This document shows positions 1 through 12,219 of a stretch of DNA of 64,000 nucleotides, one piece after another. The notes beneath the pieces were generated by a model. The model did not search any database. It had not been told where the DNA came from and saw only the letters and a program-made list of their open reading frames with translations. The stretch covers positions 51,826,907 through 51,890,906 of the forward strand of contig NC_084463.1 in assembly GCF_027409185.1 (NCBI RefSeq), in the 5' to 3' direction. The translations under genes were made by a program, and so were the position numbers. Source of the stretch: Cynocephalus volans (Eukaryota > Chordata > Mammalia > Dermoptera > Cynocephalidae). The first letter of the stretch is position 1; each line of letters begins with the position of its first letter.

Positions 1-271
1 GTGGGACAGGCAGCTAGGAGGAGTGCATATGCTTATATGGGTTGGTGGGCATGAAAAACGTGGGTGGGGAGGGGGAGGGAGTGCTGGTTTGTGGGATCAG
101 GTCGACTATGGGTCCAGGTGTGGTGGGTAGGGGTGATGTAGTCAAGATGGGAGGTACCTCTAGGTGAGAGGAGAAGGGTCCTTTGTTTGGGAAACCATGA
201 GGTAGAGGTTTTTCTGTTTTGAAGTAACCACCAGGTAGGGTTAAAGACTGGTGGCCATTTCTACTCAATAT

Positions 272-354
272 GGCGCCAGTCACGTCCATGATGACGTCAG
301 TCATATCCAAGGTGATGTGACCACGTCCAAGATGGCACCAGCCATGTCCAAGAT
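272..354 (+). repeat. Minisatellite, four 20-21 bp units with a CRE and YY1-like motifs
   Basis: Four imperfect units at 272-292, 293-313, 314-333 and 334-354, each with a core like GTCCAAGAT or GTCCATGAT. A perfect CRE palindrome TGACGTCA lies at 292-299, and CCAAGATGGC (327-336) resembles a YY1 site. Function is inferred from motifs only. Confidence 0.6.
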
Positions 355-514
355 CTATCAGAACCTAAGGAAGAAGAGGCAAATTTTGACACAGGAAAAA
401 CCAAAGATCAATTTCTTAAAAACTCTATACTGGCCATATCCTCTACTTTGCCTTCCTCAGCTTAAAAGGGCTTCTTTCTTATTCCCTGTCCCTTGGATTC
501 ACACTCCCTCATTT

Positions 515-657
515 CCGTCCTGGTGACCTGGTGTTGACCAAGACCTGAGAGGAGGATAAACTTCAGACAAGCTGGGAAGGTCCCTACCAGGTGCTGCTCA
601 CTACTGAGACTGCTGTGCAAACGGCTGAAAAAGGGTCGACTCACTATACTAGGGTCA
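515..657 (+). pseudogene. pol: ERV pol relic: C-terminal part of integrase
   Basis: Translation of this segment shows the pattern of a gammaretroviral integrase tail: a G-D-L-V-L strand, a W-E-G-P-Y turn, then the L-L-T-T-x-T-A-V strand and a closing T-R-V-K motif. An in-frame TGA follows the first strand (near 545), so the reading frame is broken. The small C-terminal integrase domain contributes to DNA binding. Nothing of the catalytic core is recognisable upstream in the window. Confidence 0.65.
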
Positions 658-1569
658 AGGGACTAGAGACCTCACACACAGAACACAAGGAACCTAATGA
701 TCGGTGGGAAATATGTGGGCCCATGGGAGAGTCTTTAAGTGTAATTTTAAGAAAGGTCCCTTAAATTATGGGTTGGGTCCAAACATGATGGATTTTAACA
801 TGGGTAAGCTTGGGGCAATCTTTCCAAGTGATTCATATAGGAGATTACTGCCTGAGGCAACTGCCTAAATTAATTATCAACATAACAAAGACCTCAATGT
901 GATGCATGTCACATCCTCTCCTGTGGTAATTTAGAAAATCAGAGAGAGACTCTGGAGATTGAAACAGGATATGGGGATATAAATGCCTGGGTAGAATGGG
1001 TTAAATTTTCTGTGCGTGTATTGAGGAAGAGTGATTGCTACACATGCGCTGTAGGATAGACACACTTCCTCTTTGTTGGGATACAGATACAATAGTAATG
1101 TGCTGTATGATGGGTCTATACCAAGGCAAGGATGCACGGGGGAAATGAACTTTGCAGAATCCTGTCATTACTTTTCCCTGCACTGTGAAGGTCAGATCTA
1201 AAGGTCATCCCTTCCTTCTCCATAGGTGTGGTAAATCATTCCTCTGGCCTCTCCCGGCAGGGGGGAAATATTCAATAAACCCATAGGAGATCTATCAATT
1301 TCTACCCACATTCTAAATGTCTTTGGTGAGTCAAATTTCAACTATTCCAACCTCCACATCCCTCAAGCGGATGTTTGATCATACTGTGGAAGGAAAAACC
1401 GGCATCATCTATTGCCACCCAAATGGACTGTAACTTCTGCTTTAGTCCAAGTGGCAATTCCATTCACCTTGGAATTTCATGTCACAGCTGAAAATTACAG
1501 TGTTCATCCTTGAAAGCAGAGAGCATTAGAGGTGTCATTTGACTCAAATATATACATGAATTTAATAGG

Positions 1570-2059
1570 AGTCCCAAGGGGGAGTTTATGTCATGCTAGG
1601 AGGAAAATGCTCCACCTTTATTCCAAATAATACTGCCCTGGATGGGACCATCACTAAAGCATTACAAAGGCTCACAGAATTGGAAATGAATTGGCTAAAA
1701 ATGCAGGCATTAATGATCCATTTACTGATTGGTTAGAAGGATGGTTTGGGAAATGGATGGGGTTGGTAGCCTCAGTCCAAAATTCCCTTATAATCGTCAC
1801 TAGAATTTTAACAGCAATCCGGTGCTGCATTACTCCATGTGTCAGAGGCGTGACACAAAGTTTTATAGAAGCCACAGTTAATAAACAAATGTCCATGACC
1901 TATGTCACAAATATCCCCACGTTGATGGCAGCTTACCCAGACTATGATGAGGAAAGCGAACAAATGCTAAGACAATTTGAAGAGAGCCAAAAATACAATG
2001 AAATGGAATCAGTAGTTTTCAGAAAAGGAGAGGAGGGAATTTGTAAGAAAGTATTCTAA
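1570..2059 (+). pseudogene. env: ERV env relic: transmembrane subunit C-terminal part
   Basis: A 122-codon open frame at 1691-2059 continues an interrupted frame that can be followed back to about 1570. It shows features of the end of a gamma-type envelope TM subunit: a W-L-E-G-W-F-G-K-W pre-membrane motif, a hydrophobic membrane segment ending in a C-C-x-T-P-C cluster, and an acidic cytoplasmic tail rich in E and Q. Further upstream, scattered pieces (for example around 985-1060) look like surface-subunit remnants with stops between them. The fragment lacks a signal peptide, the receptor-binding part and the fusion peptide, so it is not a functional envelope. Confidence 0.7.
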
Positions 2060-2471
2060 GTGATTCACTTTCAGAAATGACTTATCTGAGGGTGTTTTAC
2101 TGAGGTGGTAATTAGTTACTAGCCCCTTTTGTTTTCTTCATTCCCTGGTATTTCTCCCTTCCCAGGGCTTTAGTGGGCCTTTTTCATGGGCTTGCCCTCA
2201 GCCCCCAGACAAAGTAATTGCATGCAAGGTGGTAATAAATCTTAGGCATCATTTGGGAAGATCGTGCATCACGTAGTATGGTCAGCCTATGAGGAAGTGG
2301 GGGGAGGGACTTGCATACTAGTGAATGAATTGCTTGCTACAGCCCTTTTCCATGTGCCTGTCCCATTCACAGACACCTGGACTTGCAAGGACATTATTAA
2401 AGTCTCGCTTCACTGTACCTCATGTCTGTCTGTCCATCCTTTGCGTTGGATAGGTGAGGGCATTTCTCACA
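2042..2471 (+). repeat. 3' LTR of the ERV (about 430 bp)
   Basis: Starts TG just after the purine-rich tract and ends CA at 2470-2471. An ATTAAA poly(A) signal lies at 2396-2401, with a short R/U5-like segment after it. The matching 5' LTR is outside the window, so the ends are inferred from TG/CA and the tract. Confidence 0.6.
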
Positions 2472-2478
2472 TCTAGTT

Positions 2479-2653
2479 AGACATAGTGCTTTTTTTTTTT
2501 TTTTTTTTTTGTCCTTTTCGTGACCGGCACTCAGCCAGTGAGTGCACCGGCCAGTTCTATATAGGATCCGAACCCGCGGCGGGAGTGTCGCAGCGCTCCC
2601 AGCGCCACACTCTACCAAGTGCGCCACGGGCTTGGCCCAGACATAGTGCTTTT
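2479..2653 (-). mobile_element. Young tRNA-derived SINE (CYN-like) with target-site duplication
   Basis: SINE body about 2491-2638, antisense: an oligo-T tail on the left, then on the minus strand a tRNA-like head with an A box near the cacttggtaga stretch and a B box GGTTCGGATCC. It is flanked by a direct repeat agacatagtgctttt at 2479-2493 and 2639-2653. Resemblance to the colugo CYN family is from memory. Confidence 0.85.
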
Positions 2654-4194
2654 AATATGGGCTTTGTTCCTCAAATGGGTTACTGAGCTAAGGGTTGAGC
2701 CAATGAACATGCAGAGCCAAAGCCATTCGACTTTGGGAGCTTCAAGAGGAAGGCAGCAGACAAAAAAGGAGGTCCAGTCGGCATGCCAGGGCTGCATTTT
2801 TCATGGGGCCTCAGAGTCTTTGACAAACAAGAAATGCACATAGATTTAAGAAAAAGGAAATATACTCAAACAAAACCAGAGCTGCAAAGAAACTGAGGAC
2901 ATAGAGCCAGTTAGTAGGCAAAAAGAAAGGAAAGATAGACTATTTCTGGTGGGTGAAGAATCAGATAATATGAATATTCACACTAAATGTACAGCAGAGT
3001 TTCTATACCACAGACTAGTCACACAAATCATTTTCATTCTATTAATCAAAATTCTGGAAAAGGAGATAAACATTCAATGATTTTTCCCCCATCTGATATA
3101 GAGTTCAAGACTGGGAGTTGAGATGTAAGAAAGGCTTACTATTTTGTTCACTTTCAAGTTATGGTCTCTCTTGGCTATGGATACCAGAAGGGCAAGGTGG
3201 CTTGGGTATCCTGTTTACAGCACCATAACTGTAGGGGCCAAGGGAAGACATCCCCTCCAACACCTTGGAGGTTCTCCAAAAGTCAACTGATAAACACAGC
3301 ATAAATTTAAGTGACATGGGAGCTGTCAGAGTGAAGACTCAGAGATATATGGAAAATTGTCCATATTTATGCTTAGGTTCTATGAAGCAGGCAGAGCTAT
3401 GTAGTAATGATCTAATGCTAATACACTGAGTGCAGAAGCCCAGCAAGGCCTGTCTGTTCAGATTCCTCTTGGCCTATCTGTGTAGCATTCATTCCTGCAA
3501 GGTGTAGGACAGGACTCTTTCTGGAATGGGGCTGTCTTACAATCTAAAATCAGACAAGGTAGGTCAGAGAATTTCTTTACCGCTTGCTCTAACTCAGAAA
3601 TGTGAGTGTGGGCGTTGGATTGAGTATATCTAATGACCCACCTTGAGGGAAAAGGATTCTAGTTACCATGGCTTGCCTCAGGGGAAAGTGAAGCTAAGAG
3701 ACAGGAGGGCAGGAGAAGGTCAGAGGGAAATTTTGATTTTGAGGTCTTTAATTTGGGGTATCACTTTTTGGGTCCAAACACAATTGTGAAAAGAAATACC
3801 AACTTCTTTTGCTTTAGGTCATCCAATTTGAAGTCTTTCCAGTTACCTAAAGTACATCCCAGGGGTGGGGTTTCTTTTGGGATTCTGGTGGCATTTCCCA
3901 TCTTTTCTCTGATGACATATTTGTTGTCTTATAATCAGGAGGGCCTGTGGCAGGATGGAGTCTGTGTGACTGGGGATCAATATAGTTGTAGGACCTCTTT
4001 TGGTCTCACTTAGAATGGGCATAGAGGAGGAACAGAGTTATTGTTGTGCAAATAAAAGTAAGCCTGGGCATAAGGGTTTTCAGATGATTTTTCCATTGTG
4101 ATTGCAAATGTTGTCTAGGCCTCTCAAATTTTGGTAACCAAAAGTGTCATTTTCTGCCCTTTGGCTATTAATAACCAATTTGTATCATGTGGAG
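2654..4194. other. No gene; unassigned repeat-like DNA
   Basis: No convincing exon or open frame. Parts (about 3100-3950) read like an antisense LTR or ERV internal sequence, but I cannot name the family or fix its ends. Confidence 0.4.
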
Positions 4195-5045
4195 GAGGTT
4201 GACATTAATGGGATAGAAATGAAACACATGTATTTCACAGGACTTAAGCCTGTAGTTTAGAAGGACCAAATTCCATAGTTTAGCATACAATGTAGAAAGG
4301 CCAAAGCCTGTAGTTTAGAAGGACCAAATTCCATGGTTTAGCATATAATGTAGAAAGGCCAAAGCCTGTAGTTTTGAAAGACCAAAGTCTTTAGTTTAGG
4401 AGGCCAGAGCCTCTAGCTTAGGAGCTCAAAGCCCAACCCTTTAGGAAAACATGTAGAATTGCTAAGATTAAGAAAGATCTGAAAACTTTCATAGGACTGA
4501 AGCCTTTGATGTAGATAAGAGACTACAGCAAAAAGTGACTGCTCTGAGGGCAGTTGTCCTTGGTTCAGCTAAACCCAGTGCTGGGAAAGTATGCAAGCTA
4601 AAATCTTCAAGGACATGCTGCCAGTTAGTGCTTGAGGGATGTTCCTCATTTTGCCCTAGACTGTTTCTTTGAGTTTCTTGGGGTGTTAGGCACTTTGGTG
4701 ATTATCACATTGCTTCCTTTTGTATAACACATAGCTTAGTTTTATGACTCCTTTGATAGTAAATTGCTTGAACTATTTAAAGTTACATCTGCTTTAATGA
4801 AGATTGTCATATAGCCAGTTTGTTTATGTTTTCACTGTGACCAATTAACCACCTGTTTCTCTTCTGCAACTTTCTTATTGTAACAATAAACACTGACACA
4901 AAAACTGACTTGGGGCTGTGCCTGGGCTGTGCTCTCTTAAAGGAGTTTTCCCTTGGTAAAGTCCCTTTGGGCTTCTCATTGCTCTGAATACATGGGCTCT
5001 GTAATCTTTTGCATCTCTGTCACTCAGCAAGAGCTGACATTACTG
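4195..5045 (+). repeat. Probable LTR, plus strand
   Basis: An internal tandem repeat near the left end, a CCAAT-like motif (about 4849), an AATAAA signal (about 4881) and a T-rich U5-like stretch suggest a retroviral LTR. No target-site duplication was identified, and the ends are approximate. Confidence 0.4.
4249..4378 (+). repeat. 58-bp tandem repeat, about 2.2 copies
   Basis: CCTGTAGTTT recurs at 4249, 4307 and 4365, a 58-bp period, with only a few substitutions between the first two units. A decayed continuation follows to about 4430. Confidence 0.8.
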
Positions 5046-5134
5046 GGGCCAGACCATAATTCAGGAAAATATCAGCTCTTTTGGACTTACTTCCCCTCCC
5101 AGGTACAGGAATTTTAAGTTTTGTATAAGGCATC

Positions 5135-5580
5135 TGTATTTGTCCACTTCTGTTGCTTAGAACAAAATACACAGAACTGCGTGATCTATAAAGAAAATGA
5201 AATTCATTGCTTTAAGTTTCTGAGGCTAACAAATACAAAGTCCAGGGAACACATCTGGTGCAGGTTTTGGTGGTTTTGACAGTGATGGCAGGGTATCACA
5301 TTGCAAAATGGTGGAGCAGAGAGAGTAGAAAGAGAGAGAGACTAACCTGCTCATTCACTCCCCTCTAAAAGCCCTCCAAACCACACTCATGACCACCCTT
5401 GATTCAGTCCAGCATGGTTATACAATCTAATCATGTCTTCAAGGCCCCACCTTTCAATTACCATAATAAGATTTCCCACCCTCTTGACAGTTGCAATGGG
5501 GGCCAAGTTTCTAACACATAAAACTTGGGTGATACAATTCAAGCTTCAGTGAGTTTGGGGAGACATCATTCAGTCCACTA
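5135..5580 (-). mobile_element. MaLR/MLT-like LTR, antisense, old
   Basis: The order of elements (ctgttgcttagaac..., a tataaagaaaa stretch, a purine-rich centre, then a pyrimidine-rich end with a cccacc motif) follows an antisense ERVL-MaLR LTR but is strongly diverged. Subfamily uncertain. Confidence 0.5.
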
Positions 5581-7419
5581 CAGCATCCAAGAGGGAGTTC
5601 CCCATGTTAGTGATATCTGTAAATGGACGAAGGAGTAGAAAACCAAGCCCAGGGAGAAACAAGATAAGAAGGAGGCATTATTCATTCTTAATCTTGAAAC
5701 TCCAGCAGAGAGGACAGTGAGTCCAAGAAGTGAGTGGATTGTCTGTAACTCAGGTGTCTCCAAGAAACAGGCACAACCCAGCCAGGAGATCTGATCTCCA
5801 TTTTGGCCAGGGAAATCTCTGACCCATTGATGGGATTTCTGAGGCAGATAGAGAAAGAGAAAGGAGAACTCTGAGGAGGGCTTTAGCTGTACTCACCCCA
5901 AGTCAGTGACCGGTAGTGGGTGGGCAGAAAGGAATGGAAATGCTGAGCTCATATGGATTTCTCATCAATTCCCGTGTTTTGACATCAAATATGAAAAGTT
6001 GATGATTAGTGAAGATTGGTAGTGAGACAAGTAATCAGGCTCAGAAGGCTTCATTTGCCCATGCAGCAGCATGGGGCCTGGAATAGGCAGCATGTAGGAG
6101 GCATAGGTACAAGACAGAATAACCACCCCCCTGGCGGTTGGGGTTCTATTTATTCTTGTGCTGAGTTGTGTTGTTGTGATTGGCCATAGCTTATGTTAAA
6201 TAGGAGTTAAATAAATATCCAATGGAAGTTGTTGAGGCCTTATGTTAATTAGGTGTTTTTTCCCGTGTATGATTATTGGTTCCCTTAGCATTTAAAGTAG
6301 AGTTTGAGAGGTGACCAATGACTTGGACTTCTGTTGCAGTTATGAGTTCTCTTGTCTTCTGATTTTATGAGAAAGTCCCTTAGGAAAGGAATCACCATTT
6401 TGAGTATCTTTGGGTGGCACCATATGTGGAAAATAGAATAGTTGAATCAGGCTCCCTCAACTCAGGTCTGGATGGGGGTCAAAAACCACATTTCTAGTAA
6501 ACAAGTTGTGTGTGTGTGTGTAGAGTTAGTGCACATGTGCACCAATGTACCTGTTTAGTTTTGTTGCTTTTGTGTGTTCTTCAGTTTGTGAAGCAGGGTT
6601 GGCCAGCAGAGAGCTCGTGTCTAAAAATAGAGCATGTTTACTCTGCTGGCAGCTGCTCAGATTTCCTTTGGACTTTGCTGGTAGCAGCTGAGTTTCTGAG
6701 TTTCTGTGTGGCCTAATTCTGAGATGTGTGTGTGCTGAAAAAAGACTATTCCTACTTCAGCCAAGGCTCCAAGCAACATTTTATCTGGTTACCTAGCTCA
6801 TAGAACTGCCTGTGAAGGGTTTGTGAATGGGCTTGAGGGATCTGTAAGCCCCAGAACCTGGCTCTAGCTCTACACACCATCTTAAGTATTTTTTCCCAAA
6901 CCTAATACGTAGGATGTCAAAAAAAAAAAAAAAGCTTTGGATCGATAGAAGTGATGTTTACACACCATTGGGAATGTATCTAATTTTATGCAATTGTATG
7001 TTTAAAAATGCTTCAAATGGCAAACCGTTTGTTACATATATGTTACAGTAATAAATGTATTAATAATGAAAACACCAAACACTTGATATGATATCTCGGG
7101 ATCCTTTAAATACAGGATGATTAGCAGTGGTTGGTGAGGGCAACTAGTGACTATATTCCATCTTCTAAAATCTAGATTCTCATTCCTTTTGTTTATGTGC
7201 CTCAGTCTTTTGTCCATAAAACTGGAGACAGCAATACACACTTGGATGTGTAGACTCACCTTGAGCCCATTTTAGTAATATAAAGTTCATGAGTGAAATC
7301 TCTTTTCTCTGTCTATTAAGGTACAGTTCTCAGAGCCAAGTACAGGAGGCTCAGGAGTGATGTTTAAGTCTTTCCACACTGGCCATGTGTTGCAGTTTTC
7401 ACTGTTTAAGCTTACACTT
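5581..7419. other. No gene; unassigned DNA
   Basis: Only short open frames without recognisable domains. A short poly(A) run lies at about 6919-6933 and a small GT run near 6508-6521. I see no exon or named repeat. Confidence 0.4.
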
Positions 7420-9010
7420 CTTTTGTTTGAGTAACTCATATTTTTCCTTGTGATATTGTACGTAAAATTTTTTTCTTAATTTTATTTTGGGACACTTTAT
7501 TCTTATGTAAAGAAATTTGAGGAATGTCTGTACATTGATTTTTCTATCCTATTACTTTCTTCAGGTTGTTTATTAGTTTTAGTATGTTTTACTGAATTCC
7601 TCATGGTTTTCTAAATACAAGAACATGTCATCTGTTAATAAAGATGATTGTGCTTCCTCCCCAGTTTAGATGCTTTTTGTTTACTTCTGTTGCCAAATTG
7701 CCCTGTCTAGCACCTCTAGTACAGCAATAAGTAGATGTGGTGAGTAGATATATTGACCTTCTTCCTGATCTAGGAAAAGTATACTGGCTTTACCTATGAA
7801 GAATGATGTTAGCTGTGGAATTTTTAATTGTAATACCCTTTATCTGTTAAAAATGTTTCCTTCTATTCCTATGTTAAATATTTCCATCATAAAAAAATGT
7901 TGAATTTTGTCAATTTCATATTGTGCATCTGTTGAGATGGTCATGTGGTTTTGTGTCTTATTCTATCTATATGATATATCATGCTAAATGATCTTTAGGT
8001 GTTAACCAACCGTCTATTCCTGAGTATTTAAATTGGTAATGGGGAATAATTATTTTATATGTTGCTGAATTCTGTTTGGTTATATTGTTTTTGAAGGATT
8101 TCCACTTATATTTACAAGATAAAGTGTCCTGAATTTTTTTCGTGTGTATGATATCTCAGTATGCTTTTGGTATCATAGTAAAACGACCTCATGTAATGAA
8201 TGTAAAAGTGTCTCTACTGTTTTTCTATTTTTTGGACAGTTCAAGAAGACTTTATATTAAATCTTCTCCAAATGTTTGATAGAATTAAATAGTGATGTTT
8301 CTGAATGTAAAATTTTCATTCTGTATAGATTTTTACTATTAAAATACTTGTAATATGTCCACTCAGAATATTTATTATTTTCTTGAGAACGTTTCCACAG
8401 TTTTTATCTTTCTAAGAATTTCTCAATTTTATCTAAATTATCTAAAATTGTGTCATGTAATCCTTCATATTATTCTTCTCTAATATTTTCTTTACTTTTG
8501 CAATGTTGGTAGTAAAGACCTTTTTAATTTTTGATTTTAGGTATTTGAGATCTCTCTCTCTCGCTCTCTCTCTCTCTAGCCTTGGACTAGCTAAAGATTT
8601 GTCAACTTTTTGGTCTTTTACTAACCTCCTTTAATGTTATTGTTATTCTTTATTGTTTTTAATTTCATATTCCATTGCCCTTTTTATTGTAATTTTATTC
8701 TTTTCCTTTCTTATGCTTACTTTAGATTGTGTTTGCCCTACTATTCTGTATATTTTTTGTGGAAGCTTAGGTTATTGATTTGAGATCGTTTTTTAAATAT
8801 ACATATTCATGTATAAATTTACATATAGTCACCACTATAGCAGCCTTTCAAAAATTTTATTCCTCTTATTGATAGACACTTTCATAATTATAAAATGTTC
8901 CTTATTTTCTCTATTTAGTTTGTATGTTTTAAAATCTATTTTGTTATGTTTTCAAACGGATCTGATCACTGTTGATAGGTCCCAATAAATTTTGGCTACA
9001 TCTGCTTGAT
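7420..9010 (-). mobile_element. Ancient L1 fragment, antisense (ORF2)
   Basis: AT-rich sequence whose minus strand follows L1 ORF2 reverse transcriptase and upstream regions, with many stops and indels. A short TC/CT run sits at about 8552-8578. Typical of an old mammalian L1. Confidence 0.7.
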
Positions 9011-9034
9011 ACAAATAGAAGAATTAAGCTGCAA

Positions 9035-9420
9035 GCGACTCTAACTTTTTATTGCTTCTTTAAGAAATCATTAAAAACATAATGGCTTAAAAGAGTAGAA
9101 ATTTATTCTTTCACAATTCTGAAGGACAGAAGTCCAAAATCAGTGTCATTGGACTAATATCAAAGTGCTGTCAGACCAACACTCTCTCCCAAGGTCATAG
9201 GTGAGAATCATTCATTACATTTTCTATCTTCTGATGGCTGCAGGTATTCCTTGGCTTGCGGTTGCAAAAGCTTTTGATCCAGCTCCTGAATGTTAAAAGT
9301 CTTACAAGCCCATTCACATAGAAAACATTCAGAGTTCAAGCAAAGAGGCTCCTTCAGTCTCACAAGGTCTTGCTCCCATAGCACAGGAGAAGATAGATAT
9401 TTCAGGGAGCTTGACAGAAC
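9035..9420 (-). mobile_element. MLT1-like LTR, antisense
   Basis: The order aatggcttaaaa, agaaatttattctttcacaa, then ttctgatggctgcaggtattccttggcttgcgg is the antisense pattern of MLT1-type ERVL-MaLR LTRs. The right end is approximate. Confidence 0.7.
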
Positions 9421-10744
9421 TTGAGAGAAGGAAGCTAATGCACAGGAGAATGAGGGATAGGAGAAGGCCCCTGTGCCTGCAGACTAAAGCTAGTGATGTA
9501 GGAGCCCCGAGGGAAACAGAGATGGGGAGATGACAACAGTGTGCAACACCTCAAAATTTTAAATGGAGGGCATTTGGAGGCCACTGATCCCAGACAGACC
9601 TAGATGAAGAGAGAGAGCTGAGTCTAGATGGAGAGCAGGAGACAGAGACCAGTCTACATGAAGCATCTCACCTGCAAGATTGACTAGGCATGTAAAACAT
9701 TTCCAGACCCCCTAGAGCCCTGTAGTGTTCCAATTATTGCTCTCTTTATCTTTTGCAAGCATCTCAATCTTCCCCTCCACAACACCTGCTCCCAACCCCA
9801 CAATGCATGTGGCGTGCTGTGTTTATCCAAACAATCTGGAGGAGATGCACATATGAAGATATCTCTTTCTCCCTCTCCCTCTTTCTCTCTCTCTCTGCAT
9901 TGCTCCTTCCTCTCCAGAATTCTGTCTGTAAATTCCTGTGGCTTCACTTTCTGAACCCCCACTTCTGTCATTTCAACTCAGCACATCTCCATGCTCCCTG
10001 CTCTGTGGTGTGGAGAGCTGGAGCAGATTGTGAGACCCACCAGTTTTGAGGTTATTGTTCTCCATTTAAAAAATCATGTTATCTCAGTGGTTGCTGAGAA
10101 GAGAACATATTTCTCACTCATCTTTACATGCAGGTCAACAAGGGTTGCATGTGGCTGCTCAGAGTGATTCAGTGACCTAGGCTGTTTCCGATTCTGAACT
10201 CTTAGAGTTGCTTCATCTGGAGCATGTTTCAGGTTGGACGCTGATTCTTCTAGGCTTTAGTGGAGCTCATACATTAGCCATACCTAGACTTCTGAGCCTG
10301 TGTAATTGTAAGGGAGCTTAGAAACATGGGTTTTGGACTGACCATTTTTCACCATGGTTTCAACTCACTTAGCATGGTCTCAGACCATGACAGGAGACGT
10401 CAGCTATCCAAAATTAAGTCAGAAGTAAATTTCTCAGCCCCTAAATTAGTGGAAAAGTAAGCCCTGAAGAAAAATAAAGCTGGACGTTATTCACATTCGT
10501 CAGGACAGACTGTCATCAGTAATAAACTGATATAATGGGAAAAATGGTAAAATCAAATCAATTTAGTCAAATCAAATTAGTCCAAAGGAGACTGGGTATT
10601 TTAAAAAGAATATGAAAATGAAAGGGTAAACAGGGGATCAGTGGCATCTGGACTGTAAAAAACTTCAGAAGGAGGAAGGGGGTTGGCTCATGTAAAAGGC
10701 ATCTGAGTTAACTAATTGCTGTTTATGGAAGTCAGGCTCCTATC
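9421..10744. other. No gene; unassigned DNA with a CT microsatellite
   Basis: A CT-rich run at about 9863-9897 makes the overlapping short open frames low-complexity. No exon or domain recognised. Confidence 0.4.
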
Positions 10745-11232
10745 CTCCATCCCAGGCTGGCAGACCGGGGCCTATCTCCAGGTGTTGTCTGGAACAAACA
10801 GGCGACACAGTCTCAGCCTTCAGTTTGCTCAGGTGGGCACTTTAATGGGTGCTGAAGGCATCCCTGGATGGTAGACACTTTAACTGTTAGAAACTATGTT
10901 GATGTTTTATACAGGCCTTTATATACCAAGGTTGAGGCCTAGTTCACAAGACAGTTCAGAGGGGACAGGCTAGAGTGGTCAAGGAGAGAAACTTTGTCAC
11001 TCAGAGGACATTAATACAGAAAAGTTCCTGCCCTAAACTTGTGAAGGTAGACATGGAAATCCTAACCTCTACTTTACCTCCATTGTTTTCTTATCTTGTT
11101 GGTAAACCCTTTATTCTGTCTGCTGTGAGGTGATTTTCAAGACTTATGCCCTCAACCAGCCTGTGAACTATGTAATAAGGAGTAGCAGGAAGAACTGAGT
11201 GTGGGAAAGAAGCACATGGGAGATTCCACACA
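10745..11232 (-). repeat. Probable solo LTR, antisense
   Basis: Read on the minus strand it starts TGTGTGGAATC at 11232, has a TATA-like tatataaagg (about 10916-10927) and an ATTAAA (about 10842-10847) downstream, followed by a GC-richer U5-like end. No target-site duplication was fixed, so the right limit of U5 is approximate. Confidence 0.5.
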
Positions 11233-12219
11233 CTAAAAGTGAGAAGAAAGAGACAGCAAAGGGGTCACAATTTGCTTTTGCTGTGTTCTGATCACAGCCT
11301 GCAGGTCCTGGAGCCCCAATGCCTCATTCATACTGCATGGGAATAGACAAGTCAGAGAGGGAGAAAGTGTTTAGATTTTTAAGAGGAGAGGCATTAAGAT
11401 TTAGGGTGTAGGTGATGAAAGAGTTTGGAAAAGGAGAGAATAGAGAGCTCCTGATAAGGGTGGATTCAGCCATTCTGTGGCACATCTGAATCAGCCCAAG
11501 TTTCCCTGTAATCCCAGGCACCTGAGGCTCCTTTCTTTTTCATCTTATTGTACACATTTACCTATAGTGACTCCATTCCCCAAATTCTGTTTGAATAATG
11601 CATTCAGGTTCATTTGGGCCGACACTTTTATTTTCACCTGGCGCCAAGGAGCAGTGGGCAACTCCAGCACAGGGTACAATAGAGTATCTCGCATGCACAC
11701 AGGCACGCACACACAGACATGCATCATGCAAACACAGTATGAAGTAAGACCTTTGTTTTTACAGGTAGATTTGTGTTGGGATCATATTACAATGAAGAGG
11801 CAACTGCGTTAACACATTTCAAAGACAAAACGAGTGACTAAGAATAAATTGTGATTTTCAGATATTTTTGAAATTCAGTCCATGATAAGAAATACAATTT
11901 ATATTACAACCAAGTACAGACCTGTCGAACCTTGAACAATTGAAGCACATTATCACACACAGAAAACTTAACTGTAAGTAATGTGATACTGTCTGATATA
12001 TACTTTTGCATTACATTTCTATGATAAATAAATTTATCTGAAGTAAACAAACCACTCCAGAATCATAAATGTTTCAAATAAATCAAAAGAGACATTAGAA
12101 AATACACTTATATGACCGAAAACGAAGATACAAGAAAAGAAAAATTCAGAAGAATGTATCTTATGACTGTCGATTGAAAATTAGGTAAAAACATTAAAGT
12201 ATGTAGAGTCAAGCAACAT
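11233..12219. other. No gene; unassigned, right part probably old L1
   Basis: No recognisable exon. The A-rich sequence after about 11900 may be the upstream part of the L1 that becomes clear at 12220. Confidence 0.35.

Larger units (their letters stand above)
1..2471 (+). mobile_element. Class I (gamma-like) endogenous retrovirus, 3' part (pol end, env, 3' LTR)
   Basis: In plus-strand order: a C-terminal integrase relic (about 515-657), a broken env region (about 660-2059), a purine-rich tract (about 2021-2040) and an LTR starting TG at 2042. The 5' LTR, gag and most of pol would lie left of the window. Env is interrupted by many stops and frameshifts upstream of 1691, so the copy cannot make a full set of proteins. 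The class I assignment rests on the integrase-tail and envelope-tail resemblance. I could not assign 1-510 to a retroviral gene, so the left part may be unrelated DNA. Confidence 0.7.

Noticed and set aside
2491-2638. Functional tRNA gene
   Set aside because: Pol III boxes are present, but the oligo-A tail, duplications and multiple copies mark a SINE.
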